This document shows positions 61,717-64,000 of a stretch of 64,000 nucleotides of DNA, one piece after another. The stretch spans positions 1 through 64,000 of the forward strand of contig JAKSQP010000009.1 in assembly GCA_024404025.1 (NCBI GenBank), in the 5' to 3' direction. Below the pieces are notes generated by a model. That model was not told the origin of the DNA. It ran no database searches and was given only the letters and a program-made list of their open reading frames with translations. This DNA comes from Clostridia bacterium. Lineage in GTDB: Bacteria > Bacillota > Clostridia > Oscillospirales > Acutalibacteraceae. Position numbers and translations under genes: made by a program. Each line of letters begins with the position of its first letter. Within the stretch, counting starts at the first letter, position 1.

Positions 61717-62961
61717 ATGGCAATATGTGAAATTCTTTCGGTAGGAACCGAGATCCTTCTCGGCGACATTCTGAACACAAACACGAGATTTCTTTCAGAG
61801 GAGCTTGCAAAGCTCGGCATATCCGTTCTGCGTCACACAACAGTCGGAGACAACCCCGAAAGGCTCCGTGAGGCCGCTTCAACGGCTCTCGGAAGAAGCG
61901 ATATAGTTATTGCAACCGGCGGTCTCGGGCCCACGGCAGATGACATCACAAGAGAAATCTGCTGCAAGGTTTTCGGCTTTGAGCTTATATTCAGCGAAAG
62001 CATTGCCGAAACTATCCGTTCATATTTCGGCAGAAAAGGAACGGATATGCCCGAAACAAATCTGAAGCAGGCATATATTCCCGCCGGCGGAACTGTTTTT
62101 GAAAATGAAAACGGAACTGCTCCCGGCCTCGGAATGAAAAAAGACGGCAAATGCCTTGTTATTCTTCCCGGACCTCCTTATGAAATGGCTCCGATGTATA
62201 AAAAGAGCGTTGTTCCTTTCATAAAAGAATATGCCGGCGGAATCATAGTTTCGCATACGGTCAGAACAATGAAGATCGGCGAGAGCGCAATGGCGGAAAT
62301 CTGCGCCGACCTGCTTGAGAACGAGAATCCCACTGTTGCTCCCTATGCCAAAATGGGCGAAGCTCTTCTGCGCATTACCGCAAAGGCGGAAACCGAAGAT
62401 GAAGCAGAAAAAATGTGCGCACCCGTTATTGAAGACATAAAGAACCGTCTCGGAAATTTTGTTTACGGAATAGACAGCGAAAATATAGAGGGCAGAGTTG
62501 TTGCTCTGCTGAAAGAAAACAGGCTTTCAATCGCAACTGCGGAAAGCTGCACGGCAGGATATATTCCGAAAAGAATAACGGACATCCCCGGAGCAAGCTC
62601 CGTTTTTGAATACGGCGCAGTAACATATTCAAACGCAGTCAAAGAAAAAGTGCTCGGAGTCAGACATTCGACCCTCGAAAAATTCGGAGCGGTCAGTCCG
62701 GAAACAGCTCTTGAAATGGCGGCGGGAATCAGAAAAATCTCCGGCGCAGATATAGGAATATCGGTAACAGGCATCGCAGGCCCGGATTCCGATGAATCGG
62801 GCAAGCCCGCAGGTCTTATCTATGTTGCGATTGATGCCGAAGGATATTCTGAATATGACACGGTTGAAACCGGAAGAAACGACAGAGAATATAACAGATA
62901 TGTGAGCGCATCCCGTGCTCTCAATCTTGTGAGAATATATATTGAGCAGAAGAGAGGATAA
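61717..62961 (+). CDS. cinA: CinA family protein
   Basis: This 414-residue protein has an N-terminal molybdopterin-binding-type domain (GTEILLGDILNTNTRFL, ATGGLGPTADDITRE), as in NMN/ADP-ribose pyrophosphatase CinA proteins, and a C-terminal CinA amidase domain (ATAESCTAGYIPKRIT, GAVTYSNAVKEKVLG), which hydrolyses NMN amide in others. It lies 19 bases after thiI and four bases before the sortase gene. Confidence 0.95.
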   Translation: MAICEILSVGTEILLGDILNTNTRFLSEELAKLGISVLRHTTVGDNPERLREAASTALGRSDIVIATGGLGPTADDITREICCKVFGFELIFSESIAETIRSYFGRKGTDMPETNLKQAYIPAGGTVFENENGTAPGLGMKKDGKCLVILPGPPYEMAPMYKKSVVPFIKEYAGGIIVSHTVRTMKIGESAMAEICADLLENENPTVAPYAKMGEALLRITAKAETEDEAEKMCAPVIEDIKNRLGNFVYGIDSENIEGRVVALLKENRLSIATAESCTAGYIPKRITDIPGASSVFEYGAVTYSNAVKEKVLGVRHSTLEKFGAVSPETALEMAAGIRKISGADIGISVTGIAGPDSDESGKPAGLIYVAIDAEGYSEYDTVETGRNDREYNRYVSASRALNLVRIYIEQKRG

Positions 62962-62964
62962 AAG

Positions 62965-63948
62965 ATGAAATCCGGAAAAATATTTATCGCTTTATGCGTT
63001 TTATTTGCGCTTGTGTCGGCAGCTTTTATCGGGCTGACGGTCATAAATCTCACAAAAGAGAAAAATCCGCAGGCAAAGGTTCAGAAGGCAGCATCTGCAA
63101 CGGTTATGAATATGGATGTTGTTTATGACGCTCCCGGCGCTTCGCTTGAAAAAATCATTTCAAACAACGCAAAGGGAACTGACTACCCTGAAGGTATTCT
63201 TGAATATCTCAAGCCGGCATACGCCGTTAACCATGAGCTTGCAGGCGTTCTGACAATTCCCGGCACGGAGCTCTGCACCGCTGTCACAATAGGCAGCGAC
63301 AACAATTTCTATCTTAAAAGAGATTTTTACGGAAGATACACCTCCGATATGACCTCAACGAACTACGGCAGTCCGTTTCTCGATTACCGCTGCTCGGCAA
63401 CATCCCTTTCGAAAAATATGATCATTTACGGCCACACGACCGGCAGAGACACAGGCATTGCAAAGCAGTCCTTCCGCTCGCTGCGTGACTATAAAGACAA
63501 AGAAACATTCATTAAAGCTCCGCTTATGAAATACAGCACTCTTACCGGCGAATACACTTATAAGATCTGCGCTGTATTTCTCACAACAACTATGGAGCGT
63601 GACGACGGCGGATATGTTTTCAACTATATCTACCCCGATATGTCAGACGGCAATATGGTCGGCTACATTGAGCAGGTCAGGCAGAGGATGCTCTACGAAA
63701 CCGGAGTTTCTCTTGAGCCGACAGACAAGGTACTCGCTCTTTCAACCTGCATCTATGATTACGGCAAGAATGTTGACACAAGACTTGTTATAGTCGGCAG
63801 ACTTATTCATGAGGGCGAAAGCGAAAGCATTGATCCGTCTCTCGTTAAGGATAATCCGAATTACAGAAGACCTCAGGTCTGGTATGACAGCAGGAAAATC
63901 GCAAATCCTTATAAGGATTCAAGAAGCTGGCAGCCTTCACCGAATTGA
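62965..63948 (+). CDS. Class B sortase
   Basis: This 327-residue protein has an N-terminal membrane anchor (about 5-27) and an extracellular sortase fold. The catalytic His is in MIIYGHTTGRDTG, the Cys in LALSTCIYDYG and the Arg in TRLVIVGR. The TLSTC-like motif marks class B. It joins sorting-signal proteins to the cell wall or pili. No gene in this window shows an obvious sorting signal. It starts four bases after cinA, and a further gene begins 18 bases after its stop. Confidence 0.9.
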   Translation: MKSGKIFIALCVLFALVSAAFIGLTVINLTKEKNPQAKVQKAASATVMNMDVVYDAPGASLEKIISNNAKGTDYPEGILEYLKPAYAVNHELAGVLTIPGTELCTAVTIGSDNNFYLKRDFYGRYTSDMTSTNYGSPFLDYRCSATSLSKNMIIYGHTTGRDTGIAKQSFRSLRDYKDKETFIKAPLMKYSTLTGEYTYKICAVFLTTTMERDDGGYVFNYIYPDMSDGNMVGYIEQVRQRMLYETGVSLEPTDKVLALSTCIYDYGKNVDTRLVIVGRLIHEGESESIDPSLVKDNPNYRRPQVWYDSRKIANPYKDSRSWQPSPN

Positions 63949-63966
63949 TAAACGGAGGATTTAACT

Positions 63967-64000
63967 ATGGAATATTTCAACAAAAACAAAAACAACGATG
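63967..64000 (+). CDS. Start of a gene cut by the window edge
   Basis: An ATG with AACGGAGG eight bases before it opens a frame that runs off the window after 11 codons (MEYFNKNKNND). It follows the sortase gene closely. Nothing more can be said of its product. Confidence 0.6.
   Translation, partial: MEYFNKNKNND

Overview
The window looks like chromosome of a low-to-mid GC Gram-positive anaerobe, most likely a gut Clostridia member (Oscillospiraceae/Ruminococcaceae-like). The reasons are: strong AGGAGG ribosome sites with many ATG/GTG and some TTG starts, a MecA homologue, class B sortase, the GlgC/GlgD pair, PduL, ThiT under a TPP riboswitch, and many secreted glycan-active proteins. This assignment is inference; no rRNA lies in the window. 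Almost every base is accounted for by short operons. The only gene-free stretch over 300 bases is 2788-3398, which holds palindromic repeats.

Layout. 1-3.6 kb: tRNA-Thr, tRNA-Ala, a secreted repeat protein, a small membrane protein, a repeat-filled spacer and rpsU. 3.7-9.2 kb (minus): ABC ATPase, permease, a NadD-YqeK fusion, rsfS, leuS. 9.3-20 kb (minus): one chain of 13 tightly packed genes: Rnf-like D, E and A subunits, a small membrane protein, a GH13 enzyme, an LCP-like protein, a transglutaminase-like protein, folE-folP-folB-folK, a Cys-rich microprotein and a parvulin-like protein. 20-25 kb: mecA, rpe, a secreted DUF2804 protein and a beta-helix enzyme. 25-31 kb: a truncated histidine kinase, then phosphoesterase, AlsE-like epimerase and PfkB kinase, a surface propeller protein and a VTT/DedA protein. 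31-36 kb: a sugar cluster with GH35 beta-galactosidase, a TIM-barrel isomerase and a Gfo/Idh oxidoreductase, then a histidine phosphatase and an XRE regulator with a candidate operator. 36-42.7 kb: a complete glycogen operon (glgB, glgC, glgD, a membrane protein, glgA). 43-46 kb: a PASTA pseudokinase with a GH130 phosphorylase, and tRNA-Gly. 46-56 kb: a zinc-ribbon membrane protein with a GPH transporter, PduL, two lipoproteins, a VTT-nucleoside hydrolase fusion, a radical SAM protein, TPP riboswitch-thiT and a secreted beta-helix protein. 56-64 kb: a PBP/FtsW-type pair, cysteine desulfurase-thiI-cinA, a class B sortase and the start of one more gene.

The genes describe a saccharolytic cell: glycans are attacked outside or at the surface (beta-helix proteins, GH35, GH130), sugars are processed inside (GH13, PfkB, Gfo/Idh), and glucose is stored as glycogen. 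Folate, NAD, thiamine uptake and tRNA thiolation genes cover cofactor needs.

The most unusual content is the Rnf-like D-E-A module. By motif it has lost the flavin-attachment threonine of RnfD and three of the four membrane iron-sulfur cysteines of RnfA/RnfE, and its redox partners RnfB, RnfC and RnfG are absent from the window. It is the best candidate here for an undescribed system: a membrane module with the Rnf fold but probably without Rnf electron chemistry. Next in interest are the VTT-nucleoside hydrolase fusion and the zinc-ribbon PASTA pseudokinase.
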